A stretch of 64,000 nt of DNA. Source: Sedimenticola selenatireducens DSM 17993 (GTDB lineage: Bacteria > Pseudomonadota > Gammaproteobacteria > Chromatiales > Chromatiaceae). Position 1 is the first letter of the stretch; each line of letters begins with the position of its first letter. The position numbers and the translations under genes are program-made. The notes under the pieces were generated by a model. The model was not told where the DNA came from, did not search any database, and worked only from the letters and a program-made list of their open reading frames with translations. Below, one piece after another: positions 18,939-31,963 of this stretch. Where the stretch lies: the NCBI RefSeq assembly GCF_000428045.1, contig NZ_KE386617.1, forward strand, positions 157,997 to 221,996, given 5' to 3'.

Positions 18939-20576
18939 CTACAGAGTCTGTTCAGCCACATCTACGAACAGCTGCAGTCGCTGTCCGGGCTGTAGATAGC
19001 GGCCCTCCAGCGTGTTCCATTTTCTCAGGTCGGAAATCGTGACATTGAAACGTTGCGCAATCAGCGCCAGGGAGTCGCCCTTGCGCACCCGGTAGCGCAG
19101 GCTGCTGCGGGTGTCGACCGGCGGTGAAAGCAGCGGGGTGGCGTGCGCCAACTTGTCTTGACTCTTGCCGCCCTGTTGCCAGATGACCAGCTGCTGTCCC
19201 AGGCGCAGCGTGTCCCTGGGGGACATGCCGTTCCAGCGGGCCAGGGCCCGGTGGCTGACCTTGTAGCGTTGTGCAATGTCCCAAAGTGTATCCCCCGCAA
19301 CGACCTTGTGGGTCAGGCGCTTGCCCTTGCGCTGTCTGTTTTTGGTTTTTGCCAGACGGGCGTCGGCGGTATGGGTGTACTGATCGAGGCTTTTGACCGA
19401 GACCGGGATCAGCAGATGCTTGCCGGCACGGATGTTGTTGCCCTTCAGCTTGTTCACTTGTTGCAGCAATGCCACGGTGGTTTTGTGCTTTCTGGCAATG
19501 CCGCCAAGATTGTCGCCGGGGCGGATCTTATAGCGGCTCCAGCGCAGCCGTTTCTGTGGATCGAGGGCATCGAGCGCCTCGCTGAAGCGCTCGGCCTGTT
19601 CAACCGGAATGCTCAGCCGGTGTGGTCCATCCGGCGCCGTTGCCCAGCGATTGAAGCCGGGGTTTAGCCGATAGAGATCTTCAATGGAGATGCCCGCCAT
19701 ATCAGCCGCCAGGGCGAGATCGAGCTGGGAGCCGATATCAATGCTGTCGAAGTAGGGCTGGTTGGGAATATCGGCCAGAGTGATGCCGTACTGCTGCGGA
19801 TCCCCCATCACCTTGGCCACGGCCAGCAGTTTCGGCACGTAGCGCATGGTTTCATCAGGCAGTTCGAGTGACCAGAAATCGGTGGGTTTGCCTTTTCGCT
19901 GGTTGCGCTTGATGGCCCGTTGCACCGTGCCGGCACCGGCATTGTAACCGGCCAGTGCCAACTGCCAGTCGCCGTCAAATTGGCTCGCCAGTTGGCTTAG
20001 ATAGTCAAAAGCCGCCCGGGTGGCGGCCACCACATCCCGGCGACCGTCGTACCACCAGTTCTGTTCCAGCCCGAAATGTTTGCCGGTGGAGGGGATGAAC
20101 TGCCACAGTCCGGCGGCGCGTCCTGGGGAGTAGGCAAAGGGCCGGAAACCGCTCTCGACAATCGGCAACAGGGCCAGCTCGCTGGGGATTCCCCGTTGTT
20201 CAGCCTCATCGAGAATAAAATAAAGATAGGGAGCTGCCCTCTCCTGTACCCTGTCCAGGTAATCGTTGTTGGAGGCAAACCAGCGGATCTGGCTGTCAAT
20301 GCGCGGATGATCCGGAATCTCCAGGCCGAAACCGGCACGCAGCCGGTCCATCAGCCCGGTCTGGGGCACGGGTGCTGACTCGAGCTCAAGCGGCTTCAGG
20401 GCAACGGACTCCGGTTCAGGCTGCCGGGCCGGCGCCGGCGCCAGTTCGGTCATCGTAGCAGAGTCTGCGTGAACCGCCGCCTTGATCAATTCCGGCTCGG
20501 CTCCGTTATTGGTGGTATTGCATCCGCTCAGCGCCAGGGCGGTGAGGATGGTCAGGGTCAGATATCTTATCGGCAT
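18939..20576 (-). CDS. mltD: Membrane-bound lytic murein transglycosylase D with three LysM repeats
   Basis: MltD cleaves the glycan strands of peptidoglycan to 1,6-anhydro products at the outer membrane. The start at ATG 20576 gives 545 residues; a GTG four codons earlier is equally possible, and neither has a clear ribosome binding site. The signal peptide ends in the lipobox LSGC. The SLT domain contains LLPIVESGFRPFAYSPGRAAGLWQF, with the catalytic Glu in VES. Three LysM repeats follow (from YKIRPGDNLGGIA, HKVVAGDTLWDIA and YRVRKGDSLALIA), which bind peptidoglycan. It is transcribed alone, divergent from the methyltransferase gene. Confidence 0.95.
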   Translation of the reverse strand: MPIRYLTLTILTALALSGCNTTNNGAEPELIKAAVHADSATMTELAPAPARQPEPESVALKPLELESAPVPQTGLMDRLRAGFGLEIPDHPRIDSQIRWFASNNDYLDRVQERAAPYLYFILDEAEQRGIPSELALLPIVESGFRPFAYSPGRAAGLWQFIPSTGKHFGLEQNWWYDGRRDVVAATRAAFDYLSQLASQFDGDWQLALAGYNAGAGTVQRAIKRNQRKGKPTDFWSLELPDETMRYVPKLLAVAKVMGDPQQYGITLADIPNQPYFDSIDIGSQLDLALAADMAGISIEDLYRLNPGFNRWATAPDGPHRLSIPVEQAERFSEALDALDPQKRLRWSRYKIRPGDNLGGIARKHKTTVALLQQVNKLKGNNIRAGKHLLIPVSVKSLDQYTHTADARLAKTKNRQRKGKRLTHKVVAGDTLWDIAQRYKVSHRALARWNGMSPRDTLRLGQQLVIWQQGGKSQDKLAHATPLLSPPVDTRSSLRYRVRKGDSLALIAQRFNVTISDLRKWNTLEGRYLQPGQRLQLFVDVAEQTL

Positions 20577-20839
20577 GAAACAATCCACGGCTGTCTGGCG
20601 TTAGCGTAAACTAGCCGGGATCATACGCAAATCACCTGTTTTTTTCCAGGAAACAGGTCATGTTACGGGGATGAATAGTCGCAGGCGATCTTTCCATGAT
20701 GGGGATTGTCTGTCTAGACGGTGGACCGCCATGCCAGTGGTGGCAATAGCATCCACATGGGGCAAGCCAGATCGATGGCGGGAATCTCCGGCCGGAATGG
20801 GTTAAAGTTTGAATCCTTGCACAATAACCGCACTTGCTG

Positions 20840-21628
20840 ATGAAGAGACTATTTAACCGGATCACCACTCCTCCTTCGACGGAGGCCCTGCGGGCCTGGT
20901 TCAGTACCACACCAGGGCGGGAGTTGCTCGCCATGGAGCAAGCGAGTCTGGAGTGCCTACTGGCTGAATGTTTCGGTTATTATCTGCTGCAGGTGGGCTG
21001 TCTGGGATTGCAGTTGGACCCACTCAGGATGAGCCGGATCAAGTCCCAGGTCGTGCTGGTGCCGAAAGGGGAGGACGCTTTCGGCAATCAATGCGTGGTT
21101 GGGGATCCGCAGCATCTGCCGGTTGCCTCGGACAGTATCGATACCGTCCTGCTGCCCCACACGCTGGATTTTTCCAGAAATCCCCATCAGTTGCTGCGCG
21201 AGGTGGAGCGGGTGTTGATTCCCGAAGGGCATGTGATCATTGTCGGTTTTAACCCCTGGAGTCTATGGGGGATCTGGCGGCTGCTGCGTATGCGCGGCAA
21301 GCAGGTCCCCTGGTGTGGGCATTTTATCTCTGCCTGGCGGGTTCATGACTGGCTCTCTCTGCTCGGATTTGAAATCAAGGCGGAACAGGGGGTGATGTTT
21401 CGTCCGCCATTGCGCCACGAGCGGATGATGCAGCGGCTGGGTTTTTTAGAACGCATCGGCGGGCGTTTCTGGTCACCGATGTCGGGTGCCTATGTGATAC
21501 TTGCGGTCAAGCGGGTCTCCCGGCTGACCCCGATCAAGCCGGCCTGGAAGCTGCGTCCCCGACGCATCAGGGGTAGCATGGCCGAGCCCACGGCGAATAA
21601 CATCAGACACACCAGGAGTAGTGAATAA
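20840..21628 (+). CDS. SAM-dependent methyltransferase, YafS-like
   Basis: A 262-residue class I methyltransferase of the type found beside rnhA in many gammaproteobacteria. The segment DSIDTVLLPHTLDF and the following LLREVERVLIPEGHVIIVGFNPWSLWG correspond to motifs near the SAM site (methyltransferase type 11). The glycine-rich motif I is weak, as in YafS. I chose the ATG at 20840 over a TTG two codons upstream. The stop codon is immediately followed by the GTG start of rnhA, so the two are coupled. The substrate is unknown. Confidence 0.8.
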   Translation: MKRLFNRITTPPSTEALRAWFSTTPGRELLAMEQASLECLLAECFGYYLLQVGCLGLQLDPLRMSRIKSQVVLVPKGEDAFGNQCVVGDPQHLPVASDSIDTVLLPHTLDFSRNPHQLLREVERVLIPEGHVIIVGFNPWSLWGIWRLLRMRGKQVPWCGHFISAWRVHDWLSLLGFEIKAEQGVMFRPPLRHERMMQRLGFLERIGGRFWSPMSGAYVILAVKRVSRLTPIKPAWKLRPRRIRGSMAEPTANNIRHTRSSE

Positions 21629-22069
21629 GTGGTTGAGCGGGTGGAAATATTTACCGATGGTGCCTGTAAAGGGAATCCCGGTCCGGGTGGCTGGGGTGCC
21701 GTGATGCGCTATAAGGGCAAGGAGCGGCAACTCTACGGCGGGGAACAGCAAACCACCAATAACCGGATGGAACTGATGGCTGTTATCAGCGCCCTGGAGG
21801 CACTGACCCGCCCAACCAGTGTGCGGGTGACGACTGATTCAAAATATGTGCAGAATGGCATAACCGACTGGATCGGCAACTGGAAACGTAACGGCTGGAA
21901 AACCTCCACCAAAAAACCGGTCAAGAACAGCGATCTCTGGCTGCGACTGGATCAGTTGGTGGCGACTCATGATGTGCACTGGTCCTGGGTCAAAGGGCAT
22001 AGCGGGCACCCGGAAAATGAACTCGCGGACCGGCTGGCCAACAAAGGTGTGGAGGAGTTGGGCTTATGA
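21629..22069 (+). CDS. rnhA: Ribonuclease HI
   Basis: RNase HI removes RNA from RNA-DNA hybrids. The 146-residue protein begins with the active-site motif [17 protein letters not shown] (Asp10). It also has the Glu of NNRMELMAV (about 49), the Asp of TDSKYV (about 71) and the His and Asp of [14 protein letters not shown] near the C-terminus. All catalytic residues are present. It starts with GTG directly after the methyltransferase stop and overlaps dnaQ by 4 bases, so rnhA and dnaQ are co-oriented here rather than divergent as in Escherichia coli. Confidence 0.97.
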   Translation: MVERVEIFTDGACKGNPGPGGWGAVMRYKGKERQLYGGEQQTTNNRMELMAVISALEALTRPTSVRVTTDSKYVQNGITDWIGNWKRNGWKTSTKKPVKNSDLWLRLDQLVATHDVHWSWVKGHSGHPENELADRLANKGVEELGL

Positions 22070-22821
22070 GTACACGGCAAATTGTATTGGATACGGAAAC
22101 TACCGGTTTGGAGCCGAGCCAGGGGCATCGGATTATCGAGATCGGTTGCGTGGAAATGGTGGACCGGCGTTTGACCGGGAACAACTTCCACCAGTACCTG
22201 CAGCCCGATCGGGAGATCGATCAAGCCGCGATCGAGGTGCATGGAATCACCAATGAATTTCTCGCGGACAAGCCCCGGTTTGCAGATCTGGTGGATGATT
22301 TTGTCGCCTATGTTCATGGGGCGGAACTGATTATTCACAATGCCCCGTTCGATATGGGGTTCCTCAATCACGAGCTGAGACTGTTGCCGGGCGAGCATCC
22401 GTCACTGGATACCATCTGCAGTGTGGTGGATACCCTGGTCATGGCGAAAAAGATGCACCCTGGGCAGCGCAACAGCCTGGATGCCCTGTGCAAACGCTAC
22501 GACATCAACAACAGCCACCGGGAACTGCACGGTGCACTGCTTGATGCGGAGATTTTGGCCGACGTCTATCTGATGATGACCGGAGGGCAGGGGGCACTGT
22601 CACTGGATGCGGGTAGTGGTGAAAATGAGTCCAGTAGTGAGCGGATTCAGCGTCTGGACCCGGCACGACCCCGGTTGAAAGTGGTCCAGGCCAGTGTTGA
22701 CGAGCTGGCCTCGCATGGACAGCGACTGGAGCTGATTGAGAAGAGTGCTGGTGGAGGCTGTCTGTGGCGGCGCCTGGAACATGCAGAAATGGCTGGTACC
22801 GCAAGGGACGAGGTCAAGTGA
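22066..22821 (+). CDS. dnaQ: DNA polymerase III epsilon subunit (proofreading exonuclease)
   Basis: DnaQ is the 3'-5' proofreading exonuclease of the replicative polymerase. Its 251 residues show exonuclease motif I (LDTETTGLE, Asp9 and Glu11), motif II ([13 protein letters not shown]) and motif III ([15 protein letters not shown]). The C-terminal third is the polymerase-alpha-binding tail and contains a second conserved-looking block near [10 protein letters not shown]. The ATG overlaps the rnhA stop. Its 3' end overlaps the convergent fnr gene by 8 bases. Confidence 0.96.
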   Translation: MSTRQIVLDTETTGLEPSQGHRIIEIGCVEMVDRRLTGNNFHQYLQPDREIDQAAIEVHGITNEFLADKPRFADLVDDFVAYVHGAELIIHNAPFDMGFLNHELRLLPGEHPSLDTICSVVDTLVMAKKMHPGQRNSLDALCKRYDINNSHRELHGALLDAEILADVYLMMTGGQGALSLDAGSGENESSSERIQRLDPARPRLKVVQASVDELASHGQRLELIEKSAGGGCLWRRLEHAEMAGTARDEVK

Positions 22822-23572
22822 CCTGCTGCTCACGTACGCCGGCCTGGTCGCCGCGTTGAATCTGTTTCAGCCGCTCAATATCGACCAGTTGAACATGTTT
22901 TCGCTCCACTTTCAGCAGGCCATCGTCCTGGAAGCGGGTAAACAGGCGGCTGACGGTCTCTACCGCAAGGCCGAGGTAGTTGCCGATTTCATGGCGGGAC
23001 ATGCTGAGGTAGAAGTCAGAGGGAGAAAAACCGCGCCGCTGGAAACGTCCGGACAGACTCAATAGGAAGGAAGCCAGTCGCTCTTCGGCATTGCGCTTGC
23101 CCAGTAGGGTCAGCATATCCTCATCATGGCCAATCTCCCGACTCAGCAGCCGGTACATCTGGTGCTGCAGACTGGGTATGGTGCTGCTCAGCTCTTCGAG
23201 TAGGGTGAAGGGGATTTCGCAAACTGCGGTGGTCTCCAGGATTTTGGCTGAGCAGTGGTGAATGCCAGTCTCAATTGCATCCAGACCGATCATTTCACCC
23301 GGCAAGTGGAAGCCCAGAACCTGCTCGCTGCCGTCTTCACCCGGATCAAAAGTCTTGACCGTTCCGGTTTTGACCACATAGATGCATTGAAATTTATCGC
23401 CCTGGCGGAACAGGTGATCGCCACGGTGCAGCGGTCTGTTGCGCTTGACTATGGCGTCAAGCAGATCCACATCTTCCGGGGTGAGGCCCATCGGGAGGCA
23501 CAGGGAAGTAAGACTACAGTTCCTGCAGGCAACCTTGATGTTGTCAAAAGAGATAACCTTGTGTTCGCTCAC
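22814..23572 (-). CDS. fnr: FNR-type oxygen-sensing transcriptional regulator (first paralogue)
   Basis: FNR carries an oxygen-labile [4Fe-4S] cluster and activates anaerobic genes. The four ligand cysteines are in the expected pattern: Cys16, Cys19 and Cys25 (C-x2-C-x5-C) and Cys118. A cyclic-nucleotide-like beta-roll and dimer helix are followed by the helix-turn-helix IGNYLGLAVETVSRLFTRF. Its E-xx-SR residues read TTGAT half-sites in Escherichia coli FNR. Length is 252 residues. The start is GTG at 23572 with AAGG upstream. A second FNR with the same features lies at 37984. Confidence 0.95.
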   Translation of the reverse strand: MSEHKVISFDNIKVACRNCSLTSLCLPMGLTPEDVDLLDAIVKRNRPLHRGDHLFRQGDKFQCIYVVKTGTVKTFDPGEDGSEQVLGFHLPGEMIGLDAIETGIHHCSAKILETTAVCEIPFTLLEELSSTIPSLQHQMYRLLSREIGHDEDMLTLLGKRNAEERLASFLLSLSGRFQRRGFSPSDFYLSMSRHEIGNYLGLAVETVSRLFTRFQDDGLLKVERKHVQLVDIERLKQIQRGDQAGVREQQVT

Positions 23573-26415
<2,843 letters not shown>

Positions 26416-26452
26416 CTGTCCGTCCTCCCTCCGGCTCCAAGAAAAAACTTGA

Positions 26453-27763
<1,311 letters not shown>

Positions 27764-27910
27764 ACAGTGAGTCTTGCAGGGGGATGCGCCAACCTGCCGG
27801 CTTATCCACCCTGTGGCCCCTTGCAATGACAGTCCTGTAGGGTGGCGACTTTTGTGTCCACCGAGGCTTCCGGATGACGAGATTGATTCGTCGGTGAGTC
27901 GTTACGCCAG

Positions 27911-28204
27911 ATGATGCTACGTATTCTTATGCTGCTTCTGTTTGCCATGCTGGTGGTACTTCAGTATCGCCTCTGGGTGGGCGAGGGAAGTCTGGCTGAA
28001 CTGCATTTGCTGAAACAGGATATTGCGCAGCAGAAGGACGAGTTGCAGCAGATGCGTCGCCGCAATCAGGCACTCCAGGCCGAGGTGAAAGATCTGAAGA
28101 AAGGGCTGGAGGCGATCGAGGAGCGCGCCCGCAATGATCTCGGCATGATTCGGGAGGGTGAAACCTTCTACCAGATCATCGAACCCCGGAAGAGTAAACA
28201 GTGA
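27911..28204 (+). CDS. ftsB: Cell division protein FtsB
   Basis: FtsB is a small bitopic divisome protein that forms a complex with FtsL and FtsQ. The 97-residue protein has one N-terminal membrane helix (about 2-20) and then a leucine-rich coiled coil from LHLLKQDIAQQKDELQQMRRRNQ onward. The C-terminal segment ERARNDLGMIREGETFYQII is the conserved FtsB end. Two ATG codons occur in a row at 27911 and 27914. It sits between eno and ispD as in most gammaproteobacteria, and its stop overlaps ispD. Confidence 0.95.
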   Translation: MMLRILMLLLFAMLVVLQYRLWVGEGSLAELHLLKQDIAQQKDELQQMRRRNQALQAEVKDLKKGLEAIEERARNDLGMIREGETFYQIIEPRKSKQ

Positions 28205-28911
28205 CCAGGCCGGCAGTACGCTACTGGGCGGTAGTTCCAGCGGCTGGCGTCGGGCGACGCATGGGCGGGGCGGTGCCGAAACAGTACCTGACCCTGCAGG
28301 GCCGTCCGGTGATTGACCATAGCCTGCGGACCCTGGTGGAGCATCCGGAAATCATCCGGGTGATTGTTGTTCTTTCGGCATCTGACTCCTGGTGGGAAAA
28401 GAGCGCTTATGCCGATCATCCCCGGGTGCAGCGGGTTGAGGGCGGCAGGGAGCGTGCCGATTCCGTGTTGAATGGCCTGTTGGCGCTGCAAGGTGAGGCT
28501 GACGCCAATGACTGGATACTGGTGCATGATGCGGCAAGACCTTGCCTGCAGCGCACCGATCTGGACAAGCTGATGCACAGCCTCCGGGATCATCCGGTGG
28601 GCGGCGTGTTGGCTATCCCGCTCAGTGATACGATCAAACGAACGGACAACGCGGGGGCAGTGCTGGAAACCGTTTCCCGGGACTGTCTCTGGCGTGCCTT
28701 TACGCCCCAGATGTTTCGTTGGGCAGACCTGCGCAGGGCATTGGAACGGGCCCGGACCGACAATCAGCTGGTTACCGATGAGGCAAGTGCCATGGAACTG
28801 GCAGGGGAGACTCCGCAGCTGATCGAAGGGCGCAGTGACAATATTAAGATCACCCGCCCGGAGGACCTGGTTCTGGCCGGCTTCTATCTTGAGCAGAACC
28901 GCAGCAATTGA
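28201..28911 (+). CDS. ispD: 2-C-methyl-D-erythritol 4-phosphate cytidylyltransferase
   Basis: IspD transfers CMP to methylerythritol phosphate in the non-mevalonate isoprenoid pathway. The nucleotide-binding motif PAAGVGRRMGGAVPKQYL is at the N-terminus. VHDAARPC is the second core motif. The C-terminus has TDEASAMELAG and GRSDNIKITRPEDL. Length is 236 residues. It starts with GTG in an overlap with the ftsB stop. Unlike the usual arrangement, ispF does not follow directly: a reverse-strand DsrC-like gene lies between. Confidence 0.97.
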   Translation: MTRPAVRYWAVVPAAGVGRRMGGAVPKQYLTLQGRPVIDHSLRTLVEHPEIIRVIVVLSASDSWWEKSAYADHPRVQRVEGGRERADSVLNGLLALQGEADANDWILVHDAARPCLQRTDLDKLMHSLRDHPVGGVLAIPLSDTIKRTDNAGAVLETVSRDCLWRAFTPQMFRWADLRRALERARTDNQLVTDEASAMELAGETPQLIEGRSDNIKITRPEDLVLAGFYLEQNRSN

Positions 28912-28929
28912 ACCGCCCGGACCGGTTGC

Positions 28930-29274
28930 TTAATGGACGCTACCGAATGAGAGATCTACGGCATATTGTGGCAATGGTATGCCGGAAATCTTGCATGCCT
29001 GCACCACCGGCCCTCTGGGAAAAAGCGTGTAGAGATAGCGTTTACCGCCTTCACTGCGAAATTCCTGGCTCAGGGTCTTGAGCAACAGCCGTGCGCTGCA
29101 GCCGGTACCATGGGCATCACAGTGTTTTCTCAGAAAGTGGATAACCTGCCAGTGCCTATCGGTCAGTTCGATATGTTCTTCAGCCGCCAGCAGCTTTGCC
29201 AGCGCCTCGTCCCATTGGTAAAAACTGTCCGGCAGTTGGCGCTGTTCGATTGACAAGGGATCTGTTTTTGGCAT
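28930..29274 (-). CDS. DsrC/TusE-family sulfur-carrier-like protein lacking the C-terminal cysteine
   Basis: DsrC and TusE accept sulfur on a penultimate cysteine of a mobile C-terminal arm. This 114-residue protein has the family core ([18 protein letters not shown], then [25 protein letters not shown]) with Cys94 in QACK, the position called CysB in DsrC. Where DsrC ends in KPTGCV, this one reads [13 protein letters not shown], so the penultimate CysA is missing and the tail is about eight residues longer. Cys52 and Cys59 are extra. The start has a strong ribosome binding site (GGGAGGAG). It is inserted between ispD and ispF on the opposite strand. Its function is unknown and may be regulatory. 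Confidence 0.85.
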   Translation of the reverse strand: MPKTDPLSIEQRQLPDSFYQWDEALAKLLAAEEHIELTDRHWQVIHFLRKHCDAHGTGCSARLLLKTLSQEFRSEGGKRYLYTLFPRGPVVQACKISGIPLPQYAVDLSFGSVH

Positions 29275-29427
29275 CTTTCTCTCCTCCCTTTATGATGAAT
29301 AATCTCAACGGCCACACTGTTCTTATTCTGCTATAAAGAGTAGCTCATGGCAGTCTGCTCTGCTCATCACCAGAGCGTGGTTGGCCAGTGTATATCAGTA
29401 TTATTTATCAGTCAGCGAGGTGACATT

Positions 29428-29916
29428 ATGCGGATTGGCCAGGGTTACGATGCCCATCGGTTTACGCCGGGGAGACCCTTGATCCTGGGTGGGGTGGAGA
29501 TTGATTATCCGCTCGGTATGGAGGCACATTCGGATGGCGATGTGCTGATCCATGCGCTCTGTGATGCGTTGCTTGGTGCCGCGGGGTTGCGGGATATCGG
29601 GTATCATTTTCCAGATAGCAGCGCTGAATATAAGAACATTGACAGTCGCCATCTGCTGACCCGGGTGATGGGGCTGCTGGACAAGGAGGGATGGATGCTG
29701 GGCAATGCCGATATAACGGTCGTTGCACAGGCGCCGAAGCTAAGTCCACACATAGAGTCGATGCGAGAGCACATGAGCGAAGATTTGCGCACCCCCTTGA
29801 AAAATATCAATATCAAGGCGACCACCACCGAAGGAATGGGGTTTGCCGGGCGCGGTGAGGGGATCGCCTGTTATGCCGTGGTTCTGCTTCAGACTGTAAC
29901 GGATCAGCCGTTGTAA
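29428..29916 (+). CDS. ispF: 2-C-methyl-D-erythritol 2,4-cyclodiphosphate synthase
   Basis: IspF forms the cyclic diphosphate intermediate of isoprenoid synthesis. I use the ATG at 29428 (162 residues, MRIGQGYDAHRF) preceded by GAGGTGA; the frame is open 27 codons further upstream without family similarity. The metal ligands Asp and His of GYDAHRF and the His of HSDGDVLIHALCDALLGA are present. The C-terminus has ATTTEGMGFAGRGEGIAC. It is complete. Confidence 0.97.
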   Translation: MRIGQGYDAHRFTPGRPLILGGVEIDYPLGMEAHSDGDVLIHALCDALLGAAGLRDIGYHFPDSSAEYKNIDSRHLLTRVMGLLDKEGWMLGNADITVVAQAPKLSPHIESMREHMSEDLRTPLKNINIKATTTEGMGFAGRGEGIACYAVVLLQTVTDQPL

Positions 29917-29984
29917 TAGCCAATGTCGGGCCACGGGCGGAGCCCGGGGCGATCAATATCCATGAATGCAAGATATGCGGAGAG

Positions 29985-31871
29985 GTGGTGGGGATAAAAC
30001 GCAGACACAGCCTGACCTATAAGCAGACATTGGTTACGGTAATGACGGTATTCGTCATCGGTCTGGCGATTTCGTTTTATCAGATAGCGGTTGACCTGAA
30101 GCAGGAGAGACTTCGCGTCGATCAGATGGTTAATCAGGTGTTGCATGTGCTGAAGTCCCCGGCTGCCCAGGCCGCCTTCAATCTGGACAACAGTTTGGCC
30201 CAACAGGTTGTTAATGGCTTGTTTGCCTACCCTCCGGTGTTGCAAGTGGAGATCAGGGATGACGTTGGTGGGCTGCTGGCCATGGCCCAACGGTCGCGCG
30301 TGGATTCCTCCATGCGCTGGCTGGCGGATATACTGGTGGGCAACACCAAGGTCTACCAGCTTCCCCTGGAATGGTCCGAACGTGTAAAACCTGTCGGCGT
30401 CGTGACGGTTTCAGTCGATCCCTATCTGGTGACGCTGGGTTTTTTTGATCGCGCCAGGTTGGTCCTGCTGTTCAGTATTGTCCAGATTCTGGTACTGGCG
30501 CTGCTACTGAGCATAATCTTCTACGTGACGCTCACAAAACCCTTAATGAAAACCGCTGCATCTTTTGCTGCAATCAATCCAGCTGATAACACTGGCGCCA
30601 GGATCACTATGCCACCGGGCCATCAGGGTGATGAGATCGGCCTGTTGGTGGACAAGGGTAACCGGGTGTTCGAGGAGTACCGCCAGCATATCTGGCAGCA
30701 GGAAGAGGCTGAAGCAGAGCTTAACCGGCTGCGCAATCTGTTGAGTAACGTGGTGGACTCCATGCCGTCGGCGCTGATCTGTGTGGATGTGGATTTTCGT
30801 GTTATCCAGTGGAATCGACAGGCGGAGCAGGTTACCGGAATCGCCGCAACGCAAGCCGCGGGTCAAAATTTGACCTCGGTTTTCCCCCGGTTGGCACAGG
30901 AGATGGGGCATATCCGCGGCGCCATCCACAAGGGGTTGTCATCCCACGATCAACGCCTGAAATTCACTGAGGAAGACGCGGTCCGGCTCTATGATGTCAC
31001 TATCTATCCACTGACCACCAATGGGATTGATGGTGCGGTGATCCGTGTCGATGATGTCACCGAGCGGGTACGTATTGAAGAGATGATGATTCAGTCGGAG
31101 AAAATGCTCTCGGTTGGCGGCCTGGCGGCTGGTATGGCACACGAGATAAACAACCCGCTGGCAGGCATATTGCAAAATATCCAGGTAATGCAAAACCGGA
31201 TCCAGGGGGATCTGCCCGGCAATATTAAAGCGGCGGAGGCGTGTGGAACCACTATTGAATCCGTCGCCCAATACCTGGCGGAGCGGAAAGTCTACGACAT
31301 GATCGAACGGATTCGGGAATCCGGCAAGCGGGCCGCCAAAATCGTCGATAACATGCTGAGTTTCAGTCGCAAAAGCAGCCGGCAGATGGAACCTCACGAT
31401 ATGATTGGATTGATGGAGCAGTCACTTGAGCTCGCGACCAATGACTACAGCCTTGAGGGTGGGCTTGATTTTCGACAGATTGAGATTATCCGCGAGTACG
31501 ACAAGGATTTGCCTCCGGTCTGTTGTGAGGCAAGCCAGATACAGCAGGTGCTGTTCAATCTCCTGAAGAATGGCGCCCAGGCGATGGCCGAACACCGTGG
31601 GCCGGCAGGTGGTTCTCGCTTTATCCTCAGGATACGGGGAGACTCCCGATCGGTTCGGCTGGAGATCGAGGACAATGGAGTGGGTGTTCCGGAAGATCAG
31701 GTCAAGCGTATTTTTGAACCCTTTTTTACCACCAAGCCCATCGGAGTTGGTACCGGGCTTGGGTTGTCCGTCTCCTACTTCATTATCAAAGAGAACTATG
31801 GCGGGGATCTGTTTGTGGAGCCGGTGCCGAGTGGTGGCGCGTGTTTTATTCTGCAACTCCCTTGCGGTTAA
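29985..31871 (+). CDS. Membrane sensor histidine kinase with PAS domain (orphan)
   Basis: The 628-residue kinase has a first membrane helix at about 14-34, a periplasmic sensor segment to about 145 and a second helix at about 150-175. A HAMP-like linker is followed by a PAS domain at about 245-365 (beginning LLSNVVDSMPSALICVDVDF). The phosphoacceptor is His386 in GMAHEINNPLAG. The ATPase domain has the N box NLLKNGAQAM, DNGVGVPEDQ, FEPFFTTKP and GTGLGLSVSYFII, so it should be active. The start is one of two adjacent GTG codons after GGAGAGG. No response regulator gene is adjacent, and its stimulus is unknown. It separates ispF from truD. Confidence 0.9.
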   Translation: MVGIKRRHSLTYKQTLVTVMTVFVIGLAISFYQIAVDLKQERLRVDQMVNQVLHVLKSPAAQAAFNLDNSLAQQVVNGLFAYPPVLQVEIRDDVGGLLAMAQRSRVDSSMRWLADILVGNTKVYQLPLEWSERVKPVGVVTVSVDPYLVTLGFFDRARLVLLFSIVQILVLALLLSIIFYVTLTKPLMKTAASFAAINPADNTGARITMPPGHQGDEIGLLVDKGNRVFEEYRQHIWQQEEAEAELNRLRNLLSNVVDSMPSALICVDVDFRVIQWNRQAEQVTGIAATQAAGQNLTSVFPRLAQEMGHIRGAIHKGLSSHDQRLKFTEEDAVRLYDVTIYPLTTNGIDGAVIRVDDVTERVRIEEMMIQSEKMLSVGGLAAGMAHEINNPLAGILQNIQVMQNRIQGDLPGNIKAAEACGTTIESVAQYLAERKVYDMIERIRESGKRAAKIVDNMLSFSRKSSRQMEPHDMIGLMEQSLELATNDYSLEGGLDFRQIEIIREYDKDLPPVCCEASQIQQVLFNLLKNGAQAMAEHRGPAGGSRFILRIRGDSRSVRLEIEDNGVGVPEDQVKRIFEPFFTTKPIGVGTGLGLSVSYFIIKENYGGDLFVEPVPSGGACFILQLPCG

Positions 31872-31963
31872 GCTCCCTTGTCAGTCTGAGACAGCTTTTT
31901 CAAATCAGCGCTATCTCACGGGTTCGGTTAGAATGGCGGCTTTCCACTACCTGAATAGATGCC

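Noticed and set aside
27779-27828. Imperfect inverted repeat TTGCAGGGG...CCCCTTGCAA after eno as a terminator
   Set aside because: The arms are far apart with a bulge and there is no T run, so termination is not supported.
28930-28965. A frameshift hiding a normal DsrC C-terminus
   Set aside because: A TGC codon appears in another frame, but reaching a GCV end would need at least two changes, so the sequence is taken as written.
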